Positions 49,726-59,018 of a stretch of 64,000 bases of DNA are shown one piece after another (position 1 is the stretch's first letter; every line of letters starts with the position of its first letter). A model generated the notes under the pieces. It worked only from the letters and a program-made list of their open reading frames with translations. It was not told the origin of the DNA and did not search any database. This DNA comes from an uncultured Myxococcales bacterium (GTDB lineage Bacteria; Myxococcota_A; UBA9042): the NCBI GenBank assembly GCA_903883645.1, contig CAISBR010000052.1, positions 1-64,000 of the forward strand. Direction: 5' to 3'. The translations under genes and the position numbers were made by a program.

Positions 49726-52700
49726 GCGACCTCCGTGCTTGGGCCGGGCAGGGGCGTGCTGCTGCCGAGCAGGGCCGCATCCAAGGCGAGTACGGCCTCT
49801 TCGGGCCAGCGGTCGGCCCACACGCCCAGACAACTGCCCTGCCAGCGCGGCGTGGCTGGACCGGCCATTCCCTTTAAGAACAAGTACAAATGCCCACCTA
49901 TGTGTTTGCGGTAACTGTAGTTTGAGCCAAGCCGAGTCTGCAGCAGCCGGTGCAGCGCCACCGTGTAGACCAGCGCCTGCAAGTGGTAGCCCGCGTGCGC
50001 CATCGCCCACTGCAGCAGCGGCCGCGTGTAATGCACGTTGGCGAGTCGCGGCACCTGCTCGATACTGTTGCGTTTTGCTGCCTCAGCCAGTCGGCCTGAC
50101 AGCCACTCGGGGCCGCGGATGGCATTGCTTTTGTAGTCGGCGATGTAGTAGCGCGCATCGGCCCCGCTGCCGCCGACGCGGAAGGTTAAGTCGATGAAAC
50201 CTGTTAAGAATCCGGCAATTTCGGGCAAGATTGCCTTGACCTGGTCGCCGCCGCGGTCGAGCATGGTCTTGCACCAGGTCGCGCCGCCGAAATCCTCTAC
50301 CGCCGCGCCGATTTCAAAGGCCTTGCGCACCCCCGCGACGTCGATGCAGCCTGCGCCCCGCTTGCTCGCGTCGCCCACCGGTACGCGGTAGTCGGCGCCG
50401 GCGCCCAGGCGCATGTCGAAGCCCAGCTCATCAAGGCGATGCGACAACTCTAGCTTTTGCAAGGTAAAATCGGCCGGCAGCCCGAGCGTAGTGGCCTCGA
50501 AGCCAAGGGGGGTCGTCAGCCACAGGGGTAGTAGCGCTTCAAGAGCGGCAATGGGTTCCTCGCCCTTCTTGGGCGGCTGCACGCCGTAGCGCTGCGCGAG
50601 CTCGCCGACCAGTTTGTGCGCAGACTCGCCATCTTTCGCGACCAGCCCACCAGAGTCTTGCTCTTTAAAGTCAAGCTCTTCAAAGACACCGTGAATCCAA
50701 TCGCCCGTGGTGGTGCCACCCGGCAGCTCCGCCCCGGCGGCCTTTTCAAGCATCCAGGGGTGCTTTGCCAAGTCATCCAGTGCACCCGCCTCGACGGTCG
50801 CACCCTCGCTGCTCTCTTCTTCTGGCTGCGCGCTACTTTGCCCCGAGATCGTGGTCGCCAAGTCGGCCAACTTGCGCGTAGGCTCGTCGTCGTCGGCACC
50901 GCGGCCCGCCGCTAGCGAGCTGAAGCTGGCCACCTGCCATCGCGCACCCAGGGGCCGCTCGGGGTCGAACGGTTGCGCCAAGGGCAGCACGAGCGGGTCA
51001 TTACTAGCTGATTGCCAAGGCTTTTCGCTGGTCGGGGCCAGTTCCATACTCCAACCGATCCCGCCGGCCGCGTCGTTTTGCAGCTCTTGCAAGCGCGCCT
51101 GAACCGCGCCACTCCAGGCACCTTGTGGGTCAGCGTCTTTTGCCTTGGCGCAAAGCGCCTTCGCCACCTCATCGCCCAGCACCAGCCGCGAGAGAGCCCC
51201 TTTTGCCTTGAAATCCATACGATTTAGCCAGACCACCGCGTGATTGCGCGCCCGCGTCAGCGCCACGTACAGCAAGCGCACCGACTCGGCCTCCGCCGCG
51301 CGATCGCTCCAATCCTTGGCCCCCTGCCGGTCGTGGCTGCCCGGAGCCGACATGTCGAGCTGGGTCACGCCCTGGTCGCGCATCAGCAGCGGCTGGCGCT
51401 TTTCTTTCTCGGCCGTGGGCGCCCAGGCAAATGGAAGCAAAACAACTGGGTATTCAAGACCTTTACTGGCATGCACCGTCACCAACTGCACTGCGGCGGC
51501 ATCGCTTTCGAGGCGGGTCGCCTGCTCGTCACTTTTATCGTCGGCGCTCGCCTGGCACGCCCGCAGCCACTCGGCCAGACCGCGCGGCCCGGCACGGGTG
51601 CGACGGTCCTCGGCCTGGCAAAGCTCTGTCAAATGCCGCAGATCCGTGGCACCGCGCTCGCCCCACAGGCTGCCGAGCAGCCGCGCCAGCACATCGAACT
51701 TGGCCAATGTCTTGTCGAGCACGCGGGCAAAACCCTGTGTTACCCAGGTATTCGCGAGCGAGGCCATGTGCTGCCGCAGCGCCTGCCACGCCTGCTGGTC
51801 GTCGTTCAGCTTGGCACCGCTGGCAGGCTCCGCGACGGCTCGGGTCAGCTGGTCCGCCGTCCAGCCAATGAGCGGCGATACCGCCAGCAGCCGCGCCGGC
51901 CGCTCACTCGCCGGGTTGGCCACCGCGTCGAGCCAGGCCACCAGCCACCCCAAAGCCTCGCTGCCATAGATGCTGCCACGCCCAGCCGCAACCGCCGGAA
52001 TCGCCAGTCTAGCCAGCTGGTTGCGCACGATGGCCGCCTCGCGGTGGCTCGGCACCAGCACCGCCAAGTCGCCCGGGGCGAGCGGTCGCGCCACCTTGCT
52101 ACCCTTGGGCACAATCTTGCACGAGGACTGCAGCAATTTCAGACACTCGCAAGCACATAGCTGGGCTAGCGCCGCCGTCATATCGGCCTTGTTCGGCGCA
52201 CTGTCGAGGTCACCGCCATCGGCCTGGGCCATACACAGGCGCACTTCTAGGGGCCGGCGCGGTCGCGCATCTGCGCCGGGATTGGGCGGCAAACCCTCAA
52301 TACTTATGTCTTTATCCGCGTTAACATGCACATAGTTCACCACATCGCCCACATCGCCCACATCGCCCATACTCAGGGGCAGCTTGCTCGCGAGCCAGAG
52401 CGTATTGAGCGCATTGACCAGTGGCGTGTCGGCGCGATAGTTAGTATCTAACTGATAACAAACAGCTTGCTCCCGCGCTGCCAGGTACACATCCAGGTCG
52501 GCGCCGCGGAAGCGGTAGATCGACTGCTTGGGGTCGCCCACCACAAAGAACCGGGTGTCGTTGCGGCCAAAAACCGCGTCAACCACCTGCCATTGCGCCA
52601 TGTCGGTATCTTGGAACTCGTCGACAAGCGCCGCCCGATAGCGACTGCGAATGGCATCGGCCAGCAGCGAGCCGCCACTTTGCCGCTCGTGCACCAGTCG

Positions 52701-53813
52701 CTCGGCCAGCCGCGACAACATGCCGTCGTACGTGAGCTGGGCGCGGCGGTCGATCTCGGTCTGAAAGTCGGCGCGCACCGTGCTGGCGAACTGCACCAAC
52801 GGCTGCGACCACAGGCGGGCTTGCACCGCACAAAGCTTGGTAAATTCGACGGCGAGGGGGTAGCCGGCAAATTGTCTAGCGGCTGGTTCATCGCCGGCCC
52901 AGCGCTCGGTGACCACTGCAGGATCGAGCCACTGAACCCCAGACACAAACGGCCTTTCGCTCAGCAACCCTGGGCTGTTGAGCCAGCTCAGCACCTTTTC
53001 CCCCAAGTCCTTGGGCGCCAAACCCATTCGACTATAGGGCATTTTGCTCTTGGCTGCAGACTTCGACGGCAGAGCGCGCTCTGCTTGCCAGGCTGCCAAC
53101 GCGGCTCGGCCGCCTTCACTGCCGCACCAACTCTTGAATTGCGCAAGCTCCGCGCGCCATTGCTGCAGCACCGCCAGGGGGTCGGCTAGGCCGGGCTGCG
53201 GCGCGGGGCGCGGCGTGGGCTGGGTGGCGCCGGTCATCTTTTTGGCGACAGCGCGCAGACCATCGGGGGTCCAGGCCATATCGGTAAGCAGCCGCAAATC
53301 CTCTTCACTAGCGCGGGCATACACGCGGGCGAGCGCGTCGGCCACCAGCTGTTCGCGCACCTCGGTAGCCTCGCCTAGCACTTCGAGCTCCGACTCTTGC
53401 CCCGACTCGAACGCCAGTTCTTGCAGCATCCGCTGGCAAAACGAGTGGATCGTCGAGATGGCGGCACGGTCGATGTCGGCCAGGGCCTGCGACAGACGCC
53501 GGGCCAGCAGCTCGGGGTCCGCCGCCTTGCTCAGGCGCTCGGCGAGCTTGTCATCGCCCGCTTCTTGAGCGCCCTTGAGCACTTGCGACACCTTGACCAT
53601 GCGCTGGCGCACGCGGTCGCGCAGCTCGGCTGTCGCCGCATTGGTAAAGGTGATGACCAGAATCTGATCAATCGTTAGGCCCTCTTCGGCGACGAGCTGC
53701 ACCACAATGCCTTCGATAGCGAAGGTCTTGCCGGTGCCGGCGCTGGCCTCTAAGAAGACCCGGGGGGCGCCGGGCAGCGGCCCTGCTGCGGACCAAGTGG
53801 GTGGGGTGATCAT
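49722..53813 (-). CDS. recB: Exodeoxyribonuclease V subunit beta (RecB helicase-nuclease)
   Basis: Encodes 1363 residues, somewhat longer than E. coli RecB (1180). Walker A EASAGTGKTFAIEG lies at about 25, the DEFQDTDMAQW motif at about 400 and VVGDPKQSIYRFRGAD soon after, all UvrD/RecB superfamily 1 helicase motifs. Helicase motifs V and VI appear as TVHASKGLEYPVV and LYVALTRARN. The C-terminal nuclease domain holds YYIADYKSN at about 1225, matching the RecB nuclease motif. Codons corresponding to 52341-52367 repeat a 9-bp unit three times, giving Gly-Asp-Val repeats. The start overlaps recC by 4 bp. Confidence 0.95.
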   Translation of the reverse strand: MITPPTWSAAGPLPGAPRVFLEASAGTGKTFAIEGIVVQLVAEEGLTIDQILVITFTNAATAELRDRVRQRMVKVSQVLKGAQEAGDDKLAERLSKAADPELLARRLSQALADIDRAAISTIHSFCQRMLQELAFESGQESELEVLGEATEVREQLVADALARVYARASEEDLRLLTDMAWTPDGLRAVAKKMTGATQPTPRPAPQPGLADPLAVLQQWRAELAQFKSWCGSEGGRAALAAWQAERALPSKSAAKSKMPYSRMGLAPKDLGEKVLSWLNSPGLLSERPFVSGVQWLDPAVVTERWAGDEPAARQFAGYPLAVEFTKLCAVQARLWSQPLVQFASTVRADFQTEIDRRAQLTYDGMLSRLAERLVHERQSGGSLLADAIRSRYRAALVDEFQDTDMAQWQVVDAVFGRNDTRFFVVGDPKQSIYRFRGADLDVYLAAREQAVCYQLDTNYRADTPLVNALNTLWLASKLPLSMGDVGDVGDVVNYVHVNADKDISIEGLPPNPGADARPRRPLEVRLCMAQADGGDLDSAPNKADMTAALAQLCACECLKLLQSSCKIVPKGSKVARPLAPGDLAVLVPSHREAAIVRNQLARLAIPAVAAGRGSIYGSEALGWLVAWLDAVANPASERPARLLAVSPLIGWTADQLTRAVAEPASGAKLNDDQQAWQALRQHMASLANTWVTQGFARVLDKTLAKFDVLARLLGSLWGERGATDLRHLTELCQAEDRRTRAGPRGLAEWLRACQASADDKSDEQATRLESDAAAVQLVTVHASKGLEYPVVLLPFAWAPTAEKEKRQPLLMRDQGVTQLDMSAPGSHDRQGAKDWSDRAAEAESVRLLYVALTRARNHAVVWLNRMDFKAKGALSRLVLGDEVAKALCAKAKDADPQGAWSGAVQARLQELQNDAAGGIGWSMELAPTSEKPWQSASNDPLVLPLAQPFDPERPLGARWQVASFSSLAAGRGADDDEPTRKLADLATTISGQSSAQPEEESSEGATVEAGALDDLAKHPWMLEKAAGAELPGGTTTGDWIHGVFEELDFKEQDSGGLVAKDGESAHKLVGELAQRYGVQPPKKGEEPIAALEALLPLWLTTPLGFEATTLGLPADFTLQKLELSHRLDELGFDMRLGAGADYRVPVGDASKRGAGCIDVAGVRKAFEIGAAVEDFGGATWCKTMLDRGGDQVKAILPEIAGFLTGFIDLTFRVGGSGADARYYIADYKSNAIRGPEWLSGRLAEAAKRNSIEQVPRLANVHYTRPLLQWAMAHAGYHLQALVYTVALHRLLQTRLGSNYSYRKHIGGHLYLFLKGMAGPATPRWQGSCLGVWADRWPEEAVLALDAALLGSSTPLPGPSTEVA
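52341..52367. repeat. Tandem 9-bp repeat inside recB
   Basis: Three perfect copies of CACATCGCC (plus strand) encode Gly-Asp-Val repeats in RecB on the minus strand. A change in copy number would keep the frame, so it may vary between isolates. Confidence 0.75.
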
Positions 53814-56800
53814 TGCGCTTCCTCGCTGGCTGCCGCTGCGGCTTGGTAGAACGACAGGGCGGCGGCCGGACCAGCTTGCAGGGCTTGCGCCAGCGGCCCG
53901 TACACGCGCAAAGCGAGGCCAGCAAAAGACTCTTGCCCCTCGTCAGGGTCGAGATGCTCAGTCGGGTCCCAGCCGGCGAACAGCGCGCGGTGGCTGGGTT
54001 GTAAGGCCTCGCCGGGCTTGAATTGATTGCCCTCGTCGCCACCACCCCACGCGGCCCGCACTGCCGAGAGCACTTTGCCGGGCGACTGCCGCCTCTTGTC
54101 GGCATACGCCCACGACGTCTGGGCAAACAGCGGCAGCGGACGGTCGCGGCAACTCAGCCACACCTGTACCAGGTCCGCAAGCAACGCATGGGCCTGCTCT
54201 GCCGATAGCTCTGAGGTCACCAACTCGCCCGCCACTTGCGCGAGCGTCGCCCCCCACTTGGCCTTGGGCTTGTCGCCGTCGCCCACCACCCGCGCCAACT
54301 GCACGTCGCCACCCGTGGCCCGCGCCATGAGCAAGTAAATCCAGGTGCGCAAGAGGTTTTTTGGCTTGTCGCTTTTGCTTGGGCTCATCCACTCGAGCAT
54401 AGACTGCTCGGCCAAACGGCGCATTTGCGGTGGGGCGCCCTGCACTTGCACACGCAGGGGCTGGCCCTGGCGCGACACGCTTACATCCAGACGCAAAAGC
54501 TCGCCTGCAGGGCTGACCTCGCCCGCAGCCCGTGCAAAGCTCGTCAAAAGTTCCTCTACCTTTTTGAACAACTGCTGCAGCATGTGGTCGCCACCCGCGC
54601 GCAGCGGCAGCTCGCCCTGCGCCTGCAGCCGCCGCGTCAACGTGTCGACCAGCCCGTCGCGTGCGCACGCGGGGTCTGCCAGCAGCACCTGCATCACATC
54701 GTCGCGAATATCCCACTTTTCTAGGTTGTCGAGCTCGAGCGGCTCGCGACCCTGCAACTCAGCTTTATCTTTAGGAATAGACACTTGCAGGCGCTCGCGC
54801 AAGAAGCTGTCGGCCGCGCTCGTCAGGCCCTTGACCAGCTCTTCGATCGACACGGCGGTGGGGGGCTTGTCCTCGTCTTGACAGGCACTGCGGTCGGTCG
54901 CCGACAGGCCCATGGGCTGCGGTTGCGCGCGGCCGGTCTGCACGTCTATCAGCGCAGCCGCCGCCTTGGCAAGCGACTGAGCATAGGTAAACCGGCCCTC
55001 CGTAAAGGCTTTTAGGCTCCACGGCTGCAGGGGATGCTCGGTCACCCACTGCTTCTTGGGCGGGCGACTCGCCTCGACAAGCAGGTCGCGCAGCTCGACC
55101 ACGGGCACGGCCGGGGCAAATTCCTCGCCCGGCTTCTTGCCAAAGCCATTGTAAAGAATCAGCAGTCGCTCGCGCGCCGACAGCAGCGTCTCGAGCAAAA
55201 GGTGGCGCTGGGCCAACCGCGGATCGACCTCGCCCGGCTTCGGCTGGCCAAACGGGTCCCAGGCGCGCCGCGTACGGGCACGCGGAAACGCGCCGTCGTC
55301 CATACCCAAAAGCGCAATGACTTTAAAGGGTACCGACCGCATCGGCTGCAGCGCGCACACCGTGACCGCACCGGTAATCGCCCGGTCGCCCCGCACGGGC
55401 AGGTCAAAGCGCCCCTGCAGCGCCCGCCGCACCGCATCGAGCGACAGCAGGCCCGTAAACCCCTCGCCAGCCTTGGCGAACTCGTCGAGCTCTTGCCGCA
55501 CCTGCGCCGTCAGCCAGGTCGCCTTGTCGCTGGTCAGCGCAAAGTCGTCGAGCAGCGTCTGCCACTCGGCCTTCCATGCAACCAAGCTCCGCCCCTTGGG
55601 ATTTAGGCGCTGCCGCGTCCGCGCCGCCCGCACCGCATTGACGAGTTGCCCCAGCGCCGCCACCCGCGCCAGCCGCTCGGGGCTCTGTAGCGGCACCGGC
55701 ACCACTTCGCCGCCCTGCACCGGCAATAGCTCGAGCGGCTCGGGGTCGGCCAGCAGCGCGCCCAAGGCCAGGCGCTCTAAGCCGAAATCTAGGGTATTTT
55801 GAAAGAGCGCCGGCTGGTCCACCGCTTGGCGGTCCTGGGCATCGAGCCCCCACCGCATCCCCGACTCGTCAATCAACTCGCGCAGATCGGCCACATCGTC
55901 GACGCTGAGCGCAAGCCGCAACCGCACCGGCTCGAGCGCCAGCAGCGCGTACAGTTGCGGAGCCGCCACCCGCCCATCGGCCAGCGCCAATACCGCCAGC
56001 AGCACCTCGGCCACGGGGTTGACGCGCACCAGCCCAAGGTCGGCAATGCTCACCGAAATGGCTGGCAACTGCTTGCTGCGATTGGGCTTACCGCGCGCAT
56101 CCACGGCATCGTCGTCGGTATCGTCGTGCGCGTTGTCGGGCGTGGGCTCGGCGGGCGCCGTGGGCGGCGGCTGCAGCGGACCGCGCCGGGCAAATACCGC
56201 CGCCACCAGCGGCCCAAAGGTCTCGATATCCGGCGTCATCACCAGCACATCGCGGGGCTCGATCACACCGGGCTGGCTCTGAAACAGCTGCAAAAGCTGG
56301 TCGCGCAGCACCTCGACCTGGCGCTGGGCACCCCAACAGGCGTGCAGAGCCACGCTACCGTCGCCCTGTAGCCTAGCGTCGGTCAGCGCCTGGGTATCGC
56401 CCGCGGCGCCGATCCATTGTTGCACGCGGTGCAAATCGTTCGCCACCACAGGCACTTGCTTGGCCATCGCCGGCTCGCGGTAGCTCAGCGTCTCGAGCCA
56501 GAGCTGCACATCGCGGCTTGGAATGCCCAGCCCGGCTAGCAGCCGGTTCTGATTGTCGCGGTCCAGCTCGAGCAGCGCGCGGTCTTCGGCCGTGTTGGCG
56601 TTTTGCAGGGCGCGGAAGTGCTCACTGCGACTACGGATATCGACCCACCACTCGTGGCTGGGCGCCAGCAGGTAGAGCTCGAGAGGCACCCGCGCCGCCA
56701 GCGCCGCCAGCATCGCCCGGTCCGAGGGCCCCAGCGTCGACAGGCAGAACAGCCGCACGGGCGGCATCGCAACCTTCTCGGGCCGCTGCCCTAGCAAAAG

Positions 56801-57400
56801 GGCGCGAACTTGGGCTGGCGACTGCAGATCGTCTGCCCCCACCGCCGCGAGAAGCAGCGCCAGCCACTGGTGTTGCCCCGCAGTCTCGGGCGCGGCAAGC
56901 CACTGCAGCACATCGGCGTGGCGGTCGTGCAGCAGCTTGTCGAGCACATCGGCCACTTCGCGGGCAAAGGCAAATTCGCGAAAGGCGATGGTCGGGTCGC
57001 CCGTCTGAGCCAGCTGCAAGTAGCTACATACTGCTTCAAATTCAGGCAGATGCAGATGATTGCGCAGCGCGGTGAGGACGGCAAAGGTCAGCGCGTCGGT
57101 CTGCCAACGGGAGGCACTTACTTCGCCAGACGGCTGCCAAAACGGCCGATTCACCGCACTGGGCGCTGCGAGCAAGGCCGCGGCAAGCCCATCTAATGCC
57201 TGACGCGGAAAGGGGAATACCAGATTGGCGGCGATCCCCAGCTCCGTCGCCAGCTGATGCCGCAGCCAGCGCTCCATGCCGCGACTGCCGACCACGATGG
57301 GCACCGGCTCGAACGGATCGCGAGGGTCTAGGCGCAGTTGGCCGGCCAGGGCCGTTGCGAGGTCTTCGGCACAGGCACTTCGGAAAATGGCGAGCGACAC
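53810..57400 (-). CDS. recC: Exodeoxyribonuclease V subunit gamma (RecC)
   Basis: Encodes 1196 residues from GTG 57400, preceded by GAGGTG at 5-nt spacing and beginning SLAIFRSACAEDLATAL, close to the usual RecC N-terminus. An ATG at 57514 would add 38 residues with no Shine-Dalgarno and no family match. Diagnostic segments are PIVVGSRGMERWLRHQLA, VLVMTPDIETFGPLVAAVF and ALLGMDDGAFPRARTRRAWD (about 697). RecC forms the scaffold of RecBCD and recognises Chi sites; it is an inactivated helicase-nuclease. It heads the recC-recB-recD operon, likely driven by a promoter at 57541-57568. Confidence 0.95.
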   Translation of the reverse strand: MSLAIFRSACAEDLATALAGQLRLDPRDPFEPVPIVVGSRGMERWLRHQLATELGIAANLVFPFPRQALDGLAAALLAAPSAVNRPFWQPSGEVSASRWQTDALTFAVLTALRNHLHLPEFEAVCSYLQLAQTGDPTIAFREFAFAREVADVLDKLLHDRHADVLQWLAAPETAGQHQWLALLLAAVGADDLQSPAQVRALLLGQRPEKVAMPPVRLFCLSTLGPSDRAMLAALAARVPLELYLLAPSHEWWVDIRSRSEHFRALQNANTAEDRALLELDRDNQNRLLAGLGIPSRDVQLWLETLSYREPAMAKQVPVVANDLHRVQQWIGAAGDTQALTDARLQGDGSVALHACWGAQRQVEVLRDQLLQLFQSQPGVIEPRDVLVMTPDIETFGPLVAAVFARRGPLQPPPTAPAEPTPDNAHDDTDDDAVDARGKPNRSKQLPAISVSIADLGLVRVNPVAEVLLAVLALADGRVAAPQLYALLALEPVRLRLALSVDDVADLRELIDESGMRWGLDAQDRQAVDQPALFQNTLDFGLERLALGALLADPEPLELLPVQGGEVVPVPLQSPERLARVAALGQLVNAVRAARTRQRLNPKGRSLVAWKAEWQTLLDDFALTSDKATWLTAQVRQELDEFAKAGEGFTGLLSLDAVRRALQGRFDLPVRGDRAITGAVTVCALQPMRSVPFKVIALLGMDDGAFPRARTRRAWDPFGQPKPGEVDPRLAQRHLLLETLLSARERLLILYNGFGKKPGEEFAPAVPVVELRDLLVEASRPPKKQWVTEHPLQPWSLKAFTEGRFTYAQSLAKAAAALIDVQTGRAQPQPMGLSATDRSACQDEDKPPTAVSIEELVKGLTSAADSFLRERLQVSIPKDKAELQGREPLELDNLEKWDIRDDVMQVLLADPACARDGLVDTLTRRLQAQGELPLRAGGDHMLQQLFKKVEELLTSFARAAGEVSPAGELLRLDVSVSRQGQPLRVQVQGAPPQMRRLAEQSMLEWMSPSKSDKPKNLLRTWIYLLMARATGGDVQLARVVGDGDKPKAKWGATLAQVAGELVTSELSAEQAHALLADLVQVWLSCRDRPLPLFAQTSWAYADKRRQSPGKVLSAVRAAWGGGDEGNQFKPGEALQPSHRALFAGWDPTEHLDPDEGQESFAGLALRVYGPLAQALQAGPAAALSFYQAAAAASEEAQ

Positions 57401-57540
57401 GGCGGCACCTCGTTCAGTTGGCGCGGCCGAGTCTAGGCCAGTTGGCTCGGACTGCAAGAGTGGCGCGGCGCGAACGAAGAGGGGGGTGTTTGTAAGCGAC
57501 AGCTTGTGTCGCATTGCTAGTATTTATGAATATATACGAA

Positions 57541-57568
57541 ACATTAGCCGACTATTGGGGCTTTTCAA
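57541..57568 (-). promoter_or_regulatory. Candidate promoter of the recCBD operon
   Basis: On the minus strand TTGAAA (57568-57563) and TAATGT (57546-57541) are 16 bp apart in an unusually AT-rich stretch upstream of recC. A TATATT sequence a few bases downstream is an alternative -10. Confidence 0.35.
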
Positions 57569-57725
57569 ATTCGGCACGCCGCACGCTGTTTTAGCGGTCG
57601 GTGCGGACTGGATCGGCCGACACGCAACTGCCCTGCGGCGAATAGCTGACGACGATGCTGCGCGGCGGTCCAGACAGGCACGCTGTGGGGCAAAATAAGC
57701 GAACATTGATCCGAGTAAAGCGACC

Positions 57726-58880
57726 CTACTCCAGCCCGCGCCCATCCACCTCAGGCCCGCGCGCCAGCCACCGCTCCGCCGCCCGCTGCCCCGCCGCAAA
57801 CATCGCCAGCATCGGCTTGCGCTCAAAGTACAGGTACGAGCCCGCGTCGAACGGCGCCGCCTCGTCGGGGCGAATCGCCCGCAACAGCTCGATCTCGCGC
57901 AGCTTGGGGTCGCCGTGGCGCTTGGCCAGCTCGTTTCGGTCGAGCAGCAGCTTGCGGTCGGTGTTGTAGGCGTTCTCTAAGAAGGAATCCGCCAGCCGCT
58001 CGATGGCATTGCCCATGGTCTTGATGGGTTGCGGCTTATGGTCGGGCGGCATCGTCACCAGCACCGGCACGATACGCCGGGCCCCCAGCGCCACCGCGGG
58101 CGCGAGCGGGGTGTTGACCAGCACACCACCGTCCCACAGCTCTTGCTCACCCACGCGCACAGGGTTAAAAAGCACCGGAATCGAGGCACTTGCCAGGATC
58201 ATGTCGAGCGAAATCACCGGCTCGTAGCGGTAGTGCGTCGCCGAGTGCACCGCCTTGTCGGGCTTGTGGTTGACGATGCGCACCACCTTGCCCGTGCCGA
58301 TATCGACCGTGTTAATCGCTAGTTTTACAGGCGTATCGCGCAGTTCGCGGGCACCGATCGCTTGGGCAATGCGCTCGCGCACAGGCTCGGTCGAAAACAG
58401 GTACGACGTCTCGATGCCGGCGAGCAGGGTCGACAGGGTGTCGAAGCGGGCAGTCATAAGGTACTCGAGGCCCATCGCCAGCCGGCCACTCTCGCGATAC
58501 CACGCATGTTTCTTGAGCAAATCCAAGGCAACGAGCACCTCGCGCTTGCGCAGCGACAGGCTGCGGGTCGGCTCGCGCACGGCCAGCTTGAGCAGCTCGC
58601 GGCCCAGCGAGCGAAAGAACGTCTCGTTGGCCACTACCGGTGGGCGATCGGCTAGATCGAGCCAAAAGTCGAGGATCTGCCCTGGGTTCAGACCTGCGGC
58701 GATCAGCACTCCGTTCAGGGCCCCCGCCGATGTGCCGCTGATGACATCGGGCAGCCGGCGCAGGCCGCGTTCGTCGGTGTAAAGCGTATGCCATACGCCA
58801 GCTTGAAAGGCACCGCGCGCGCCACCGCCCGACAGGACGAGGGCGATGGGGTTGGCAGGGTCATGTGCGAGTCGGTTCAT
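57726..58880 (-). CDS. Patatin-like phospholipase
   Basis: Encodes 384 residues from ATG 58880. Motifs in order: oxyanion loop LVLSGGGARGAFQAG (about 19), nucleophile GTSAGALNG (about 47) and catalytic Asp in LWDGGVLVNTPL (about 250), forming the Ser-Asp dyad of patatins. No signal peptide or membrane helix is seen, so it acts as a cytosolic or peripheral lipase. Patatin-like proteins cleave acyl chains from phospholipids or other acyl lipids; substrate unknown. A good promoter lies only six bases upstream, implying a leaderless mRNA. Confidence 0.92.
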   Translation of the reverse strand: MNRLAHDPANPIALVLSGGGARGAFQAGVWHTLYTDERGLRRLPDVISGTSAGALNGVLIAAGLNPGQILDFWLDLADRPPVVANETFFRSLGRELLKLAVREPTRSLSLRKREVLVALDLLKKHAWYRESGRLAMGLEYLMTARFDTLSTLLAGIETSYLFSTEPVRERIAQAIGARELRDTPVKLAINTVDIGTGKVVRIVNHKPDKAVHSATHYRYEPVISLDMILASASIPVLFNPVRVGEQELWDGGVLVNTPLAPAVALGARRIVPVLVTMPPDHKPQPIKTMGNAIERLADSFLENAYNTDRKLLLDRNELAKRHGDPKLREIELLRAIRPDEAAPFDAGSYLYFERKPMLAMFAAGQRAAERWLARGPEVDGRGLE

Positions 58881-58886
58881 GCAGCG

Positions 58887-58915
58887 GTTATAAAGGCAGT
58901 TCGGGCGCCTAGCAA
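58887..58915 (-). promoter_or_regulatory. Promoter of the patatin gene, probably leaderless
   Basis: On the minus strand TTGCTA (58915-58910) and TATAAC (58892-58887) are 17 bp apart. The -10 box ends six bases before ATG 58880, so transcription would begin at the start codon. Confidence 0.55.
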
Positions 58916-58984
58916 GCGGCGGGTTGACGCGGCGACCAAGGGGGTGCACGGTCAATTCGGGCGGCGCCCGAGTGAACGCTTGCT
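58902..58984. repeat. Two interlocked inverted repeats (pseudoknot-like arrangement)
   Basis: CGGGCGCC (58902-58909) pairs with GGCGCCCG (58963-58970), and AGCAAGCG (58911-58918) pairs with CGCTTGCT (58977-58984). The order X, Y, X', Y' is not nested. The region is the divergent spacer between the patatin gene and a thioredoxin-fold lipoprotein gene. Confidence 0.5.
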
Positions 58985-59018
58985 GCGTCCCTGAGAAAAG
59001 TACGAACTAGGGATTCAT

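Noticed and set aside
57401-57514. ATG 57514 as recC start
   Set aside because: No Shine-Dalgarno and no family match in the added 38 residues; GTG 57400 fits both. Kept as a secondary possibility.
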